Positions 63,518 to 64,000 of a stretch of DNA of 64,000 bases are shown here, one piece after another; within the stretch, counting starts at the first letter, position 1, and every line of letters begins with the position of its first letter. The stretch is from Candidatus Uabimicrobium amorphum (GTDB lineage Bacteria > Planctomycetota > Uabimicrobiia > Uabimicrobiales > Uabimicrobiaceae). The position numbers and the translations under genes are program-made. The DNA is taken from contig NZ_AP019860.1 of NCBI RefSeq assembly GCF_009002475.1, positions 7,995,547-8,059,546 of the forward strand, in the 5' to 3' direction. The notes under the pieces were generated by a model that ran no database searches, was not told the origin of the DNA, and saw only the letters and a list, made by a program, of their open reading frames with translations.

Positions 63518-64000
63518 TTAGCCCACTTTGCCATCAAATTCGACATCATCTTTTTCTAGCTTCTTTTCTAACTTTTTTAATTTCTTGTCGATCGCTTCAA
63601 TGGCATCGGAAACTTCATCCCACACATCTAACTTTGCTAATTTTTTAAAATCGGACTGATCGTCTTTTTTCAGTGACTTTTTCGCAAGCTTTTGAGCTTG
63701 TTTATCTGCTTTTTGTTTCACTTTCAACTTTTTGGAATATACTTTTAAAAGTTTCTCTGTATCTTTGCGTATTTCTTTCGTGTCTGCCTGTAGTTGCTTT
63801 TTAAATCCGGTGGCATAGGACCGGTTTTCTTTCATATAGGTTTGAATATTACTCTTCATTGGAGTGGCTTTTAAAATAGAGTATATGCTTGTATAACAAC
63901 TATCTAACAATTTGTCTTTTGTGTTGAGCTTGACTTGGTCTAACAGTGAGTTGTCCCCTTCGGGAAATTCAAAATTATTTTGGTTCAGTGAATTCCAAAC
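63518..64000 (-). CDS. Lysine-rich coiled-coil protein, 5' end outside window
   Basis: 161 codons are visible and the frame is still open at the right edge. Internal TTG 63910 is not taken as the start. The visible part is highly charged and helical: 'ADTKEIRKDTEKLLKVYSKKL' and 'SDAIEAIDKKLKKLEKKL', with strong coiled-coil character. No domain is recognised. The terminator at 63444-63474 follows it. Confidence 0.65.
   Translation of the reverse strand, partial: VWNSLNQNNFEFPEGDNSLLDQVKLNTKDKLLDSCYTSIYSILKATPMKSNIQTYMKENRSYATGFKKQLQADTKEIRKDTEKLLKVYSKKLKVKQKADKQAQKLAKKSLKKDDQSDFKKLAKLDVWDEVSDAIEAIDKKLKKLEKKLEKDDVEFDGKVG

Overview
This window comes from a low-GC, Gram-negative-type bacterium, most likely a planctomycete and perhaps close to the Candidatus Uabimicrobium group. 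That placement is inference. It rests on several Hanks-type Ser/Thr kinases with HEAT or TPR tails, a membrane-anchored squalene-cyclase-like repeat protein, BatA-like VWA proteins, an LptD-type outer-membrane protein, many lipoproteins and AT-rich spacers. No rRNA or phylogenetic marker is present to prove it.

Layout. 1-9.4 kb: a glycoside hydrolase (cut by the window edge), a propeller/toroid protein, a sodium:solute symporter with small membrane proteins, an ABA4-like membrane protein, then a minus-strand group (sirtuin, class V aminotransferase, 2-hydroxyacid dehydrogenase). 9.8-13.8 kb: a compact three-gene operon encoding a J-domain/pseudokinase fusion, a VWA-DUF2135 protein and a divergent adenylosuccinate-synthetase homologue. 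14.8-24 kb: an accessory stretch with an 11-bp tandem repeat, an AlbA_2/Schlafen-type regulator divergent from an XRE-like gene, a tRNA-Asn/Val/Ala cluster, two tandem kinases, and a second copy of the tRNA cluster. That second copy carries the 3' end of the XRE gene, joined to a sirtuin fragment. 24-36 kb: a PLP enzyme, LptD-like protein, VWA/RND/LRV proteins, ModA and ModB without ModC, and a prenyltransferase-repeat protein.

38-51 kb: a kinase, an M48 (Ste24-type) protease, tsaD, then three very long tandem ClpA/ClpB-like AAA+ genes followed by pdxH. All three ATPases have a degenerate first Walker B and lack the GYVG pore loop of the second ring. By eye, the first two also end in a domain resembling the PCRF region of class I peptide chain release factors, without a GGQ loop. 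I consider this the most unusual system in the window, together with the 9.8-13.8 kb triad. 51-64 kb: MBOAT and SGNH acyl-transfer genes, a rhodanese and an alpha/beta hydrolase, glgB with a 17-copy SDTKVE tail, a LEA14-like lipoprotein, a metallophosphoesterase, a DUF1684 protein, hemC, a GT2 glycosyltransferase, a flavin split-barrel protein and a partial gene at the right edge.

All functional calls come from reading motifs by eye. No database search was run.
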